Positions 20,282 to 29,074 of a stretch of 64,000 nucleotides of DNA are shown here, one piece after another. The stretch is from positions 1,364,001 to 1,428,000 of the forward strand of contig NZ_JAGSYF010000001.1 of NCBI RefSeq assembly GCF_025685645.1. The letters are read 5' to 3'. The translations under genes were made by a program, and so were the position numbers. The notes below the pieces were generated by a model, which ran no database searches, was not told the origin of the DNA, and worked only from the letters and a program-made list of their open reading frames with translations. Source of the DNA: Edaphobacter bradus (GTDB lineage Bacteria; Acidobacteriota; Terriglobia; Terriglobales; Acidobacteriaceae). Each line of letters opens with the position of its first letter. Within the stretch, counting starts at the first letter, position 1.

Positions 20282-21234
20282 TCGACCGCTTCCCAACACG
20301 CACCGCCGACGCCTCCCAGCCGCAGGCTCCGCCCGTCGACTCTCCGCAGGCCCTCAACCCCACCGGCGGCAAGGCCATCGTCATCGAAGCCCCGCCGCCC
20401 TCCGTCGCTCCCGGCCCCGGAGTTCCGGCCCGCGTCCCCCATATCGGCCACGCCCTGCTCTTCGTCCTCTTCGCCGCTGTCGTGCTCTTCTTCACCGAGG
20501 CCGCCATCCTCGCCTTCTCCCACCCCGCCGCCCGCGATCCCCACAAGAGCATCACTGCCCTGATCAATCCCAAGCTTATCGTCGGCTCCGAGGCCTTTAC
20601 CTACATCGCCACGCTGCTCTTCTCTTGGGCCGTCTTTCCCCTGCTCTGGCACCGCTCCTTCGCCGACGGCCTCCGCTGGGACCTCCCTGCCGCCCTCCGC
20701 AACGTCCTCAAGCTCGTTCCTCTCGGCATCGTCCTCAGCGTCACCGTGCAGGCCATCTCTTCGCTTCTTCCCGTTCCCAAGTCGATCCCCATGGACGACT
20801 TCTTCCGCAGCGCCTCCGACGTCTGGCTCGTGACCGCCTTCGGGATATTCCTCGCGCCCATGTTTGAGGAGGTCTGCTTCCGCGGCTTCTTCCTCCCCGC
20901 CTTCGCCATCGCCTACGACTGGCTCTCGCTCCCCCGCTCCCCCGCCGCTCACGAGCGCTGGCGAATCACCACCAGCCTCACCGCGCCGGCCATCGTCTTC
21001 TCCACCGTCGTCACCAGCATCCTCTTCACGGCGCTCCACGGACAGCAGGTCGGCTTCGCCTGGCCCGTTCTTATCCTGCTCTTCTGCGTCTCGCTGATCC
21101 TCACTCTGGTCCGCCTGCGCACCCAATCAGTCGCCTGCTCCACGCTGGTCCACGCCGGCTACAACCTCACTATCTTCCTCCACCTCTTCATCGGAACCGG
21201 CGGCTACCGCCACTTAGAGCGCATGACGAACTAG
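20278..21234 (+). CDS. CPBP-family intramembrane glutamic protease
   Basis: 318 residues with a cytoplasmic proline-rich N-terminus and about six to eight membrane helices. The Abi/CPBP motifs are E197-E198-x3-R202 (FEEVCFRG), FxxxH (FTALHGQ) and HxxxN (LVHAGYN). Family members process prenylated proteins or peptides; the substrate here is unknown. The ATG overlaps the uvrA stop (ATGA), so it is translationally coupled to uvrA. Confidence 0.88.
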
Positions 21235-21282
21235 GTAGTTTCGACATATAGGTAGTAGGTAAGTGTTTGGCTCTCGTTGAAA

Positions 21283-21342
21283 TGTCATCCTGAGCGGAGC
21301 CTATGGCAGTTTCATCGCCATAGGCGTAGTCGAATGGATCTG
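21283..21342 (+). repeat. Family 1 repeat split by a hairpin element
   Basis: The halves TGTCATCCTGAGCGGAGC and CGTAGTCGAATGGATCTG of a family 1 repeat are separated by a hairpin whose arms are CCTATGGC (21300-21307) and GCCATAGG (21317-21324). The loop AGTTTCATC is shared with the hairpins at 23085 and 56800. This looks like one repeat nested in another. Confidence 0.75.
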
Positions 21343-21575
21343 ATGTTTCTTCGACCTGCCCATACTTTCTCCCTTTCTGCCTATATCTCACGTCTCCGAC
21401 ATCTCGGATATGTCGGTACAACCGAAGACACAGGGAGCGCAACGGATTGCCGCAGCCTTCGCGGTCTTTGCGGCTAAGCCTGTCTGAGTCCGCGCTTTTG
21501 TGGAGCTTTGCGACCTTTGCGTTGCTTGTTCGATTCAACCTAACCCTAGCCCCATGAGAAAATGAAGCGCCCATC

Positions 21576-22916
21576 ATGGACGCCCAAAAAAGAACCCTCC
21601 TCCTCCTCGCCAAGAGTGCCCTTACCGGAGCGCTCGGTGGTCTCCTCTTCGGCTTCGACACTGCCGTTATCGCCGGCACCACCCACTCCCTCCAGTTCCA
21701 CTACGCCCTCACCGAAGGCCAAAAGGGCTTCACCGTCGCTATCGCGCTCTACGGAACCGTCCTCGGAGCCATCTTCTCCGGCCCGCTCGGCCAGCGCATC
21801 GGCAGCCGCGCCGCCCTTCGCGTCATGGCCGTGCTCTACGTGGTCTCTGCCCTGGGCTGCGCCCTCGCCGGCCCATGGACCAGCTTCCTCATCTTCCGCT
21901 TCATCGGAGGACTCGGAATAGGTGGCTCCTCCGTCCTCGGCCCCGTCTACATCGCCGAGCTCTCTCCCGCCAAGTGGCGCGGCCGCCTCGTCGGCCTCTT
22001 CCAGATCAACATCGTCATCGGTATCCTTCTCGCCTATCTGTCCAACGCCATCATCGCCAGCTTCCACTTCGGAGCCATCGAGTGGCGCCTCCAGCTCGGC
22101 GTCGGAGTCCTTCCCGCCACCCTTTTCCTCGCCCTGCTCTTCACCGTGCCCCACAGCTCTCGCTGGCTCGTCAGCCAGAACCGCCTCGACGAGGCCTACC
22201 GCATCCTCGCCGAGCTCGGCTCACCCGACTCCCGCGCCGAAGTTGACTCCATCGTGGAATCCCTCAAGGCCGAAGGCGGCCTCACTCAGCACACCCTTTT
22301 CCAGCACCGCTACGGCAAGCTAATCTTCCTCGCCGTCTCCATCGGCCTCTTCAACCAGCTTTCGGGAATCAACGCGATTCTCTACTACCTCAATGACATC
22401 TTCTCCTACGCTGGATTCAGCTCTGTCTCCAGTGCCATGCAGGCTGTCGTCGTCGGCCTCGCCAACCTGCTCACTACGCTCGTAGGTATCTCTATCATCG
22501 ACAAGATCGGCCGCAAACCCCTCCTCCTCATCGGAGCCGTTGGCTGCTGCCTCTCCCTCTCCGGAGTCGCCTGGGTCTTCCACACCGGGCAGCATCTCCA
22601 CATACTCCTCGCCCTGCTCGTCGGCTTCATCGTCTCCTTCGCCATCTCACAGGGAGCCGTCATCTGGGTCTACCTGAGCGAAGTCTTCCCCACCAACGTC
22701 CGCTCCAAGGGCCAGAGTCTCGGCTCCTCCTCCCACTGGATCACCAACGGCATCATCGCCAACGTCTTCCCCTACGTGGCCGTCTACTCCAAGGCGCTAC
22801 CCTTCGCCTTCTTCGCCCTGATGATGGTGGTGCAGTTCTTCACTGTCCTCTTCCTGTACCCCGAGACCAAAGGCCAGACCCTCGAAGGCATGCAAGCCCA
22901 CCTCGGCCTGCATTGA
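21576..22916 (+). CDS. Sugar porter (MFS)
   Basis: Inner-membrane proton-coupled sugar transporter of 446 residues, 12 helices. Sugar-porter signatures are visible: GGLLFGFDTAVIAG in helix 1, AELSPAKWRGRLVG in the second loop, QLSGINAILYY in helix 7 and the C-terminal PETKGQTLE. Closest in kind to XylE/GalP-type carriers; the actual sugar is not determinable. Single gene flanked on both sides by repeat-containing gaps. Confidence 0.9.
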   Translation: MDAQKRTLLLLAKSALTGALGGLLFGFDTAVIAGTTHSLQFHYALTEGQKGFTVAIALYGTVLGAIFSGPLGQRIGSRAALRVMAVLYVVSALGCALAGPWTSFLIFRFIGGLGIGGSSVLGPVYIAELSPAKWRGRLVGLFQINIVIGILLAYLSNAIIASFHFGAIEWRLQLGVGVLPATLFLALLFTVPHSSRWLVSQNRLDEAYRILAELGSPDSRAEVDSIVESLKAEGGLTQHTLFQHRYGKLIFLAVSIGLFNQLSGINAILYYLNDIFSYAGFSSVSSAMQAVVVGLANLLTTLVGISIIDKIGRKPLLLIGAVGCCLSLSGVAWVFHTGQHLHILLALLVGFIVSFAISQGAVIWVYLSEVFPTNVRSKGQSLGSSSHWITNGIIANVFPYVAVYSKALPFAFFALMMVVQFFTVLFLYPETKGQTLEGMQAHLGLH

Positions 22917-22935
22917 AGCCACACGTCCCCAAACA

Positions 22936-23056
22936 GTGTCATCCTGAGCGAAGCCCTCTCAACAACGTGTCATCCTGAGCGAAGCGCAGCGGAGTCGAAG
23001 GATCTGCGGTTGCTTTTCTTGTTGTCATTCCGAGCGAAGCCGAGGAATCTGCTTTT
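22936..23056 (+). repeat. Cluster of three family 1 repeats
   Basis: Three consecutive units in the same orientation: GTGTCATCCTGAGCGAAGCC (from 22936), GTGTCATCCTGAGCG...GGATCTGCGGTTG (from 22967) and GTTGTCATTCCGAGCG...GGAATCTGCTTTT (23021-23056). They fill the gap after the sugar porter gene. Confidence 0.8.
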
Positions 23057-23084
23057 CTCTTCCCAGCCACAAATGTTCGAGTGC

Positions 23085-23117
23085 CCCATCCATCGCAGTT
23101 TTACCGCTATGGATGGG
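23085..23117. repeat. Hairpin repeat, family 2
   Basis: Perfect 9-base arms CCCATCCAT and ATGGATGGG around CGCAGTTTTACCGCT. The preceding GAGTGCC and CCACAAATGTTC recur before the hairpin at 56800, showing this is a repeat family and not only a local terminator. It could still act as terminator between the sugar porter and the convergent HEAT gene. Confidence 0.75.
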
Positions 23118-23173
23118 AATGAACCCAACATTCCGGCCGCATAGTGGTTTTGCTCCCCATTGGGGATCTGCTG

Positions 23174-24613
23174 CTAAGGAGGCCACGGTCCCAGAGGACC
23201 AATCCCATTCGCCTTCTCCTCGCGAGCAGCTTTAGCGTCCTCCTTGGAAAGGTACCGATCCACAGCGCTCTGCGCCCGAGGATCATCAAAATACACCAAC
23301 GCCTGCGCAATGGAAGACGCCACATACGGCGACGCATTCTTGCATGCATCAATGATCAGCGGAATCGAATCATTGTCCCGCGCCCGGACCAATCCAGCTG
23401 CTGCAAAAGTCTGAATTTCATAATCAGGGGATGAAAGAGCTCTTCGAAGCAGCCGCACTCCCCTGGGATCCCGGGTTTCAGCCACGATCTCAATGAACGT
23501 CAGCATCTTGTTGAAGATCGCATTCTCCTTGTCCCACGCGTCCTCCGGCGAAGGCCCCTCGATCGGCTTTCCCTGCGCATCGTTCTTCACAGCAGACGAG
23601 GCTTCGCTTTCCAGCAACGCTGTCGCCATCCGCAACAGAAAATCCCAGTAGATATCCTCCTTGTCTCCCAGGCCGATCAAAGCACTCGCAATCTGCGCCT
23701 TATGACGTTCATCCTCGGTATTCACAAAGTTTTCCTTCAGGATGGAAATAGTCTCTGCCGGATGTGTCGCTGCGGCTTTTTGGACGTAAAACAGCGGGTC
23801 CTCGTTGTTCCGTTTCAAGGCCTCAATCGGATCGGGAGGGGGCAGACACTGTTCCTCAGCAGCTCGTGCCGCAGCTCGTGCCTCGGGATCTGTCTGGAAT
23901 TGCCTTAGAGTATGCGCGATGAGCCGCACCTCATCTGCATCATGGAACCGCTTGCATGCCTCGACGATCAACGGAATCGAATCCTTGTCATCGGCACGCG
24001 TCAGTCCATTCGCCCCTGCCCAGACGACGTCGCGGTTAGGTGACTTGAGGGCTTCACGAAGCAATGGAATCCCTCTTGGATCGCCAGATACCAAGTAAAC
24101 TTTGCCCTCACGCCAATACAATGCCATCTCTGCTTGTGAGCCTTCAGCAACGTTATGGGCTCGGGCCCACGCAACATACTCCGCTGGATGCCCCGATATA
24201 CAGTTCACTGGAGACTGGCACTGTGGAGACGGAGCATCGCTCTCAATCGCCAGCTTCGCCTGCTGCACCAAAAAGTCCCAATAGGCTTCGTTTTTGTCCC
24301 CAAGATCGACCAATGCCTTGGCGACTCTCGCTTTTATGTCGGCATCCTGGGTGTGCACAAATCTCTCTTCCAGAATGGACACCAGTTGTCCCCTCTCCGC
24401 TCCAGCAACCTGCTCCGGAGTCGTGGGGCCATAGACACCTTGTCTTAGATAATTCAGAACCTGAAGAGTCTTTGCATTGGAGGCTTCATCCGTCTGCTCG
24501 CCCGCGCTTTGCCCATACGCAACGTTGACCAGAAGCGAACCCCACAAAACCAGACAGATCATTTCACGGAAGTAATTCGTCTCTTCAGAGCGCGTTCGAT
24601 TTTTCATCTTCAC
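23174..24613 (-). CDS. Secreted HEAT-repeat protein with duplicated halves
   Basis: 479 residues with a signal sequence (ICLVLWGSLLVNVAYG, about 19-34; an ATG at 24562 would give a shorter n-region). The mature protein has two homologous halves, about 75-245 and 285-455: ILEERFVHTQD / ILKENFVNTED, GDKNEAYWDFL / GDKEDIYWDFL, GDPRGIPLLREAL / RDPRGVRLLRRAL, DKDSIPLIVEAC / DNDSIPLIIDAC. This is alpha-solenoid (HEAT-like) scaffold architecture, likely for periplasmic protein binding. No catalytic motif is seen. Confidence 0.75.
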   Translation of the reverse strand: MKMKNRTRSEETNYFREMICLVLWGSLLVNVAYGQSAGEQTDEASNAKTLQVLNYLRQGVYGPTTPEQVAGAERGQLVSILEERFVHTQDADIKARVAKALVDLGDKNEAYWDFLVQQAKLAIESDAPSPQCQSPVNCISGHPAEYVAWARAHNVAEGSQAEMALYWREGKVYLVSGDPRGIPLLREALKSPNRDVVWAGANGLTRADDKDSIPLIVEACKRFHDADEVRLIAHTLRQFQTDPEARAAARAAEEQCLPPPDPIEALKRNNEDPLFYVQKAAATHPAETISILKENFVNTEDERHKAQIASALIGLGDKEDIYWDFLLRMATALLESEASSAVKNDAQGKPIEGPSPEDAWDKENAIFNKMLTFIEIVAETRDPRGVRLLRRALSSPDYEIQTFAAAGLVRARDNDSIPLIIDACKNASPYVASSIAQALVYFDDPRAQSAVDRYLSKEDAKAAREEKANGIGPLGPWPP

Positions 24614-24673
24614 CCACTAAGTCGTTGAATCATTGAGCTTCGGCCATAACACTAGCACCAGATTCAGCCAGAA

Positions 24674-24825
24674 TTTCCACAGAAAATCCTGTCAAGCCCC
24701 CAAACCGCTCAACCACATCCAAATCAACAACTTCCCGATGGCAGAATAGTTTTCCTAACTCGCTATAATAGAAATAGGCCAGAGCCCCGGCATCCCCGGG
24801 GCTTCCACATTTAACTCCACAACTC
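24674..24825 (+). repeat. Two-copy ~150-nt element, copy A
   Basis: Shares an ordered set of blocks with copy B (58182-58335): TTTCCACA, TCCTGTCAAGCCCC, TGGCANRAT, a TATAAT-like box and an AGCCCCGG...CCGGGGCT hairpin, then TTTAAC. The distances from CAAGCCCC to the TATAAT-like box (63 bases) and from TGGCA to that box (25 bases) are the same in both. A 65-codon minus-strand frame across it (24630-24827) is probably incidental. The rest of the 24614-25021 gap is AT-rich and shows no gene. Confidence 0.7.
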
Positions 24826-24959
24826 ATTTGTCTTTAATACTTTAAAAATTAAGCCCTTTAGATAGAATACTTTACATCCTAAGTCCAAACCTAAACCAAA
24901 TAGAATGAATATTTTACGCAAGACCATGGGGGGAAGGGGGTTACCAAGACGCCCCTGCC

Positions 24960-25048
24960 GACTCGCTAACTTGCTGACTCGCTAACTTGTTGACCCGCTG
25001 ACTCGCTAACTTGCTGACTCACTACCTCGCTGACTTGCTGACTCCCTG
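24960..25048. repeat. Degenerate 8/16-bp tandem repeat
   Basis: Repeats of GACTCGCT, GACTTGCT and AACTTGCT, mostly as a 16-base double unit. It runs across the stop codon of the permease on the minus strand and supplies its last residues (VSKSAR). A short version of the same repeat abuts the stop codon of the Rrf2 gene at 56937-56951. Confidence 0.8.
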
Positions 25049-26401
25049 AGCAACCCTGCTCCGCTGGAACGCCTTATGCAGCGGAATCCCCAGCAGGATC
25101 ACACCAGTCCCGATCAGCGAGTTCCGTGGCTGGTCGGCAAACGAGAAGACCAGAAGCACCACCGCCGCAGCGATGAACAAGCCGGGCAGCACTGGATAGC
25201 CCCAGACGCTGTAAGGCCGCTTCGCCTCAGGCTCGCGCCTGCGGAAGACGAACACCGTGCTCGCCGTCAGGGCATAGAAGAACCACTCCGAGAAGATCGC
25301 CAGCGAAAACAGCGCCTGGAACCTGCCGATCGCCAGCAGCAACAGCGAACTCAGCACCGCCTGCAGGATCAGAGCCGTCGAAGGCGTCTCAAACCTCGGA
25401 TGCACATGCGCCAGCCGCTTGAAAAAGAGTCCATCGTGCGCCGCGGCGAACGGAACGCGTGCGCCCGACAGCGATGAGCCGACAAACGTGGCGCAGATGC
25501 TCACCGCCATGCCGATCGACACCAGCCCCGAGCCCCACGCGCCCGCGATCGAGCGCAGCGCATCGGCCGCCGGCCGGTCCGCCGTGGCGATCGCCGCCGC
25601 GGGCATGACATATTGAATGGCCGCGTTGGTCAGCATATACAGCCCGCCGACGATGGCCACTCCTCCCACCAGCGCCACTGGCAGGCTGCGCTGCGGACGC
25701 TTCACCTCGCCGGCCATCTGGGTGACATCGCTCCAGCCGTCGTAGGCCCATAGCGCCGCGATCAGCGCAATCATGAAGCCGGAGAACCCTCCCCGGGCCC
25801 CGGCAAAGCTGGTCGCGAAGTTATGCCACGAGCCATGGCTGCCCGCGGCTCCAAAACAGAAGCCTGCGATCACAATGATTAGCAGCACCTTCAGCCACGT
25901 CAGCGCAAGCTGCACATTGCCCGACTTGCGAGTGCCAAGAATGTTCAACCCCGTAATCAGCCACGTCATCGCAATCGCAAAGACCTGGCTCCACAAGAGC
26001 GGCCCAATCGCAGGCCGCGAGAAAAAGCTGAAGATCGCAAACGTCCCCAGCACGCGAGCCAGGCCAGCGGCGATCGTCGCAATCGACGCAGGCTTCGCAA
26101 TGGTGATCCAAGTCCACATGTACAGAAAGGCAACCAAATCGCCATACGCTTCCCGCAGAAACGCATACTCGCCGCCATACTTCGGCCGCATCGCGGCAAT
26201 CTCCGCGTACGTCATCGCGCCAAACAGCGACAGCAGGCCGCCAGTGATCCACACCGCGTAGACCATGCCGGACGAGCCAACAGCCGCCATCATCTCCCGC
26301 GGCACAAGAAAGATGCCGCTTCCGATGATGATGCCGACAACGATGGAGGTAGCGTGCGAGGCGTTGAGAACGCGCGGGAGCTCTGTTCTGGTTTCCTGCA
26401 T
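25022..26401 (-). CDS. APC-family amino acid permease
   Basis: 459 residues, about 12 membrane helices. The N-terminal VGIIIGSGIFLVPREM is the substrate-binding unwound helix of APC/LAT transporters, followed by AMTYAEIAAMRPKYGGEYAFL. Most similar in kind to the LAT (neutral amino acid) branch; substrate not determinable. The last residues are encoded by the tandem repeat at 24960-25048, so the original C-terminus may have been altered. Single-gene unit. Confidence 0.88.
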   Translation of the reverse strand: MQETRTELPRVLNASHATSIVVGIIIGSGIFLVPREMMAAVGSSGMVYAVWITGGLLSLFGAMTYAEIAAMRPKYGGEYAFLREAYGDLVAFLYMWTWITIAKPASIATIAAGLARVLGTFAIFSFFSRPAIGPLLWSQVFAIAMTWLITGLNILGTRKSGNVQLALTWLKVLLIIVIAGFCFGAAGSHGSWHNFATSFAGARGGFSGFMIALIAALWAYDGWSDVTQMAGEVKRPQRSLPVALVGGVAIVGGLYMLTNAAIQYVMPAAAIATADRPAADALRSIAGAWGSGLVSIGMAVSICATFVGSSLSGARVPFAAAHDGLFFKRLAHVHPRFETPSTALILQAVLSSLLLLAIGRFQALFSLAIFSEWFFYALTASTVFVFRRREPEAKRPYSVWGYPVLPGLFIAAAVVLLVFSFADQPRNSLIGTGVILLGIPLHKAFQRSRVAQGVSKSAR

Positions 26402-26442
26402 GAGGGATGCACGGAGAGTAGCACACTCCCGCGCAATCTCAG

Positions 26443-28035
26443 CTAGATGTAGTGCTTGAAGTCATCCCAGTCGTCAACGATGTTCTTGTGCCGCCCGCGC
26501 ACCAGGTAGATATTGCGCCGTTCATAGGGCATCGAGAGCGGGCTGTCCATCCGCCCGGCGACAGTCACTGAGTCGTAGTACTTGCGCATCTCCTCAGGCG
26601 ACGCGCCGTTGACGACGATCATCACCTCGCCCGTATACCCATGCGGCCCCCACAACCAGTAATTGTTGTGCCCGCTGATTGCGAAAGGAAGTCCATGTCC
26701 GAGAAAATTGATCGCGCTCGCCTCACCATAGTTCGAGCAGAGGATTCCGACTTTCTTCTGGTCCTCGGGCGAGAGCGAATGATAGATGCGCGTGACTTCA
26801 TCGACCTCTTCCCGCCAGCCGAACCGGTCTGCATAGAACTGCGGCAGCGCTCCGCTCGCCTCGTTCTCGGTGTTGTCGCTTGCGTTGTAAAGGTGCATCG
26901 CCTTGGCATAGGCAATCCATTGCGCCGGCGGCATCGTCGGTATCGACATCGGTAGCACCACCACCGCAACGACCAGCAGCACCGTCTCCATCACAGGAAA
27001 CGCAAAGGCCCGGTCCTGCCTGACGGCTGCCCGTTGAGCAAAACGCATCTCCCATGCGATACCGCCAGCGGCATACAGGATGGGATAGATCGGAGAGACG
27101 TAGTAGTCCTTCGCATGCAGAGCCATCATCGCGGCAAGGAACAAGAGATATGTCCACGCCAGCCATCGCCAACCCTTGGCTGCAGGATTGCGAAACAGCC
27201 ATACCAGCCCAGCGCCCCATATGAGCACCGCAACCGGCTGCATATTCAGAATCTGCTTCCAGAGAAACGGCAGTGGGGCTAGTTTGATGTTCTTGTTCTC
27301 AATCTGGCCATTATGCAAAAACTCGAGCGTCGGCCAATGATAGTGAATCTGCCATAGCAGGTTCGGAAGCGCGATGAGAATCAGAAACGCAACGCCAGCA
27401 GCGGCCCAGCGGCTGAAGAGTACCCGCCGTTGCCGAGTCAGCAGCAACCCTGCAAGCAGCGCCACAAGAAAGAACGTCATCGATGGCTTATTCAGCAGTC
27501 CGATTCCACCGGCAACGCCAAACAGCAACCACCATCTCTCGCTACGGCCGCGGACGACCTGGATCAGGGAAAAGAGACAGCCCATCCAGAAGATCGACTC
27601 GAAGGAGTTCATCGAAAGATAGCTATCGATCCCCAGATACTGCGGCGCAACCAGAACCCCGATCATTGCCAACGTCTGCGCCGGCCTGCGCCCACCGAGA
27701 GCCCAGACCAGCAACCCCGTCAGCAGCACGCGCGCCGCGCCCGCCATCGCCGAGAACATCCGAATGCCGACGAGCGACTTGCCGAAGATCAGTTCGCCAA
27801 GCCTCGCCTGGATTGCAACGATCGGCCCCTGATCGACGTAGCCCCACGCAAAGTGGCGGCCGCATATCAGGTAGTAGAACTCATCACGGAAGTAGCTGTA
27901 GCCAATATGCTGCTCCCACGCCGTCGCAACAATATGCAAGACCAGCTTGATCGCGGCAAACAGCGTTGCCAGGCGAAGCGCCGCGGCGAGGGTTTGGTCC
28001 ACAGGGCGAACGACCGTCGTAGTCGCATTCGGCAT
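26443..28035 (-). CDS. Glycosyltransferase family 39 (ArnT/PMT-like) protein
   Basis: 530 residues with about 10 membrane helices. The first periplasmic loop contains the catalytic acidic pair Asp51-Glu52 (YFRDEFYYL), followed by WGYVDQGP, as in polyprenyl-phosphate-sugar transferases of the GT39/GT83 group. A soluble C-terminal part follows residue ~390. The ATG at 28035 was chosen over the longer open frame (to 28176) because CAGGAGAGAG lies directly upstream and the N-terminal helix starts there. Acceptor (lipid A, protein or other) unknown. Confidence 0.85.
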   Translation of the reverse strand: MPNATTTVVRPVDQTLAAALRLATLFAAIKLVLHIVATAWEQHIGYSYFRDEFYYLICGRHFAWGYVDQGPIVAIQARLGELIFGKSLVGIRMFSAMAGAARVLLTGLLVWALGGRRPAQTLAMIGVLVAPQYLGIDSYLSMNSFESIFWMGCLFSLIQVVRGRSERWWLLFGVAGGIGLLNKPSMTFFLVALLAGLLLTRQRRVLFSRWAAAGVAFLILIALPNLLWQIHYHWPTLEFLHNGQIENKNIKLAPLPFLWKQILNMQPVAVLIWGAGLVWLFRNPAAKGWRWLAWTYLLFLAAMMALHAKDYYVSPIYPILYAAGGIAWEMRFAQRAAVRQDRAFAFPVMETVLLVVAVVVLPMSIPTMPPAQWIAYAKAMHLYNASDNTENEASGALPQFYADRFGWREEVDEVTRIYHSLSPEDQKKVGILCSNYGEASAINFLGHGLPFAISGHNNYWLWGPHGYTGEVMIVVNGASPEEMRKYYDSVTVAGRMDSPLSMPYERRNIYLVRGRHKNIVDDWDDFKHYI

Positions 28036-28206
28036 GCGATTCTCTCTCCTGAGAGGGATTTCAGCATCGTTTCCAGCGGACACTAAAGCACATAGCGACC
28101 GCCTTTGACTGGTCCACTGCTGCTTGCCTAATCTTGGAGCATCATACGGATCCAGTGGGCCGCCTTGTTCCATCAACCGATGAATTTCTTGCTTATGGAG
28201 TAAATC

Positions 28207-29067
28207 ATGGACTGGACACCTGGCGGTCTCAGCAACGACGTAGAAGACAGGCGACGCTCTTCAGGTGGCGGCTTCGGCGGCGGAGGCCTGGGAATCCTCG
28301 GCATCGTAGTCCTGCTCGTCATCAGCCTGATCACCGGACGCAACTTCATTGGCGCTTACTTGGCCGGCGGCGGCGCAGTTGCGCCGCATTCTGCCGACCG
28401 CCGCGCCATCTCTCCCGGCGAAGACCGCTCGGCGCAACTCGTCTCGTGGACGCTGGACGATGTGCAGAAGACCTGGACACAGCTTCTTCCTGAGCAGACG
28501 GGACACCCCTATCGCCACGCCAAGCTCGTCCTCTTCCGCGACTACACCCGGTCCGGCTGCGGCGTCGCACAGTCTCAGACCGGCCCCTTCTACTGCCCGG
28601 CCGACGAGAAGGTCTACATCGATCTCAGCTTCTGGAACGAGCTTAGGCGCATAGGCGGCAGCACGGCCGACTTCGCTCAGGCCTACGTCATCGCCCATGA
28701 ACTCGGCCACCACGTGCAGAACATCCTTGGAATCGAGCAGAAGCTTCGGCAGCTCTCCAGCCGGAGCCCATCGGAGACCAATTCTCTTTCGGTCGATCTC
28801 GAACTCCAGGCCGACTGTCTCGCCGGAGTCTGGGCGCACAGCACCGATCAGCGCAAGCTGGTCGATCAAAGCGACATCAACGCTGGCCTCCGGGCTGCCG
28901 CAGCGGTTGGCGACGACCACTTGCAGAAGATGGAGCGCGGCACCGTCAGCCCCGAGACGTTCACGCACGGAAGCTCCGCACAGCGCACTGGCTGGTTCAA
29001 GCGCGGCTTCGATGAGGGAACGGTCGCGGCGTGCAATACTTTTGCGACAGGCGGCCAGCTCCATTGA
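28207..29067 (+). CDS. YpfJ-type neutral zinc metallopeptidase
   Basis: 286 residues. A charged glycine-rich N-terminus (RRRSSGGGFGGGGLG) precedes one membrane helix (about 29-43) and a periplasmic protease domain. The zinc motif is H164-E165-LG-H168-H169, with the third ligand likely in DLELQADCLAG. The family (PF04228) is widespread but its substrates are not established. Transcribed divergently from the GT39 gene; the intergenic gap of 171 bases must hold both promoters. Confidence 0.9.
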   Translation: MDWTPGGLSNDVEDRRRSSGGGFGGGGLGILGIVVLLVISLITGRNFIGAYLAGGGAVAPHSADRRAISPGEDRSAQLVSWTLDDVQKTWTQLLPEQTGHPYRHAKLVLFRDYTRSGCGVAQSQTGPFYCPADEKVYIDLSFWNELRRIGGSTADFAQAYVIAHELGHHVQNILGIEQKLRQLSSRSPSETNSLSVDLELQADCLAGVWAHSTDQRKLVDQSDINAGLRAAAAVGDDHLQKMERGTVSPETFTHGSSAQRTGWFKRGFDEGTVAACNTFATGGQLH

Positions 29068-29074
29068 AAACCGA

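Noticed and set aside
21520..21560. tRNA-like GTTCGATTC motif
   Set aside because: No matching acceptor or anticodon stems around it.
24630..24827. 65-codon minus-strand ORF next to the HEAT gene
   Set aside because: It lies across the two-copy repeat element and its GC hairpin; the open frame is more simply explained by the repeat than by a gene.
24960..25048. CRISPR-like array
   Set aside because: Units are 8-16 bases without unique spacers; it is a degenerate microrepeat.
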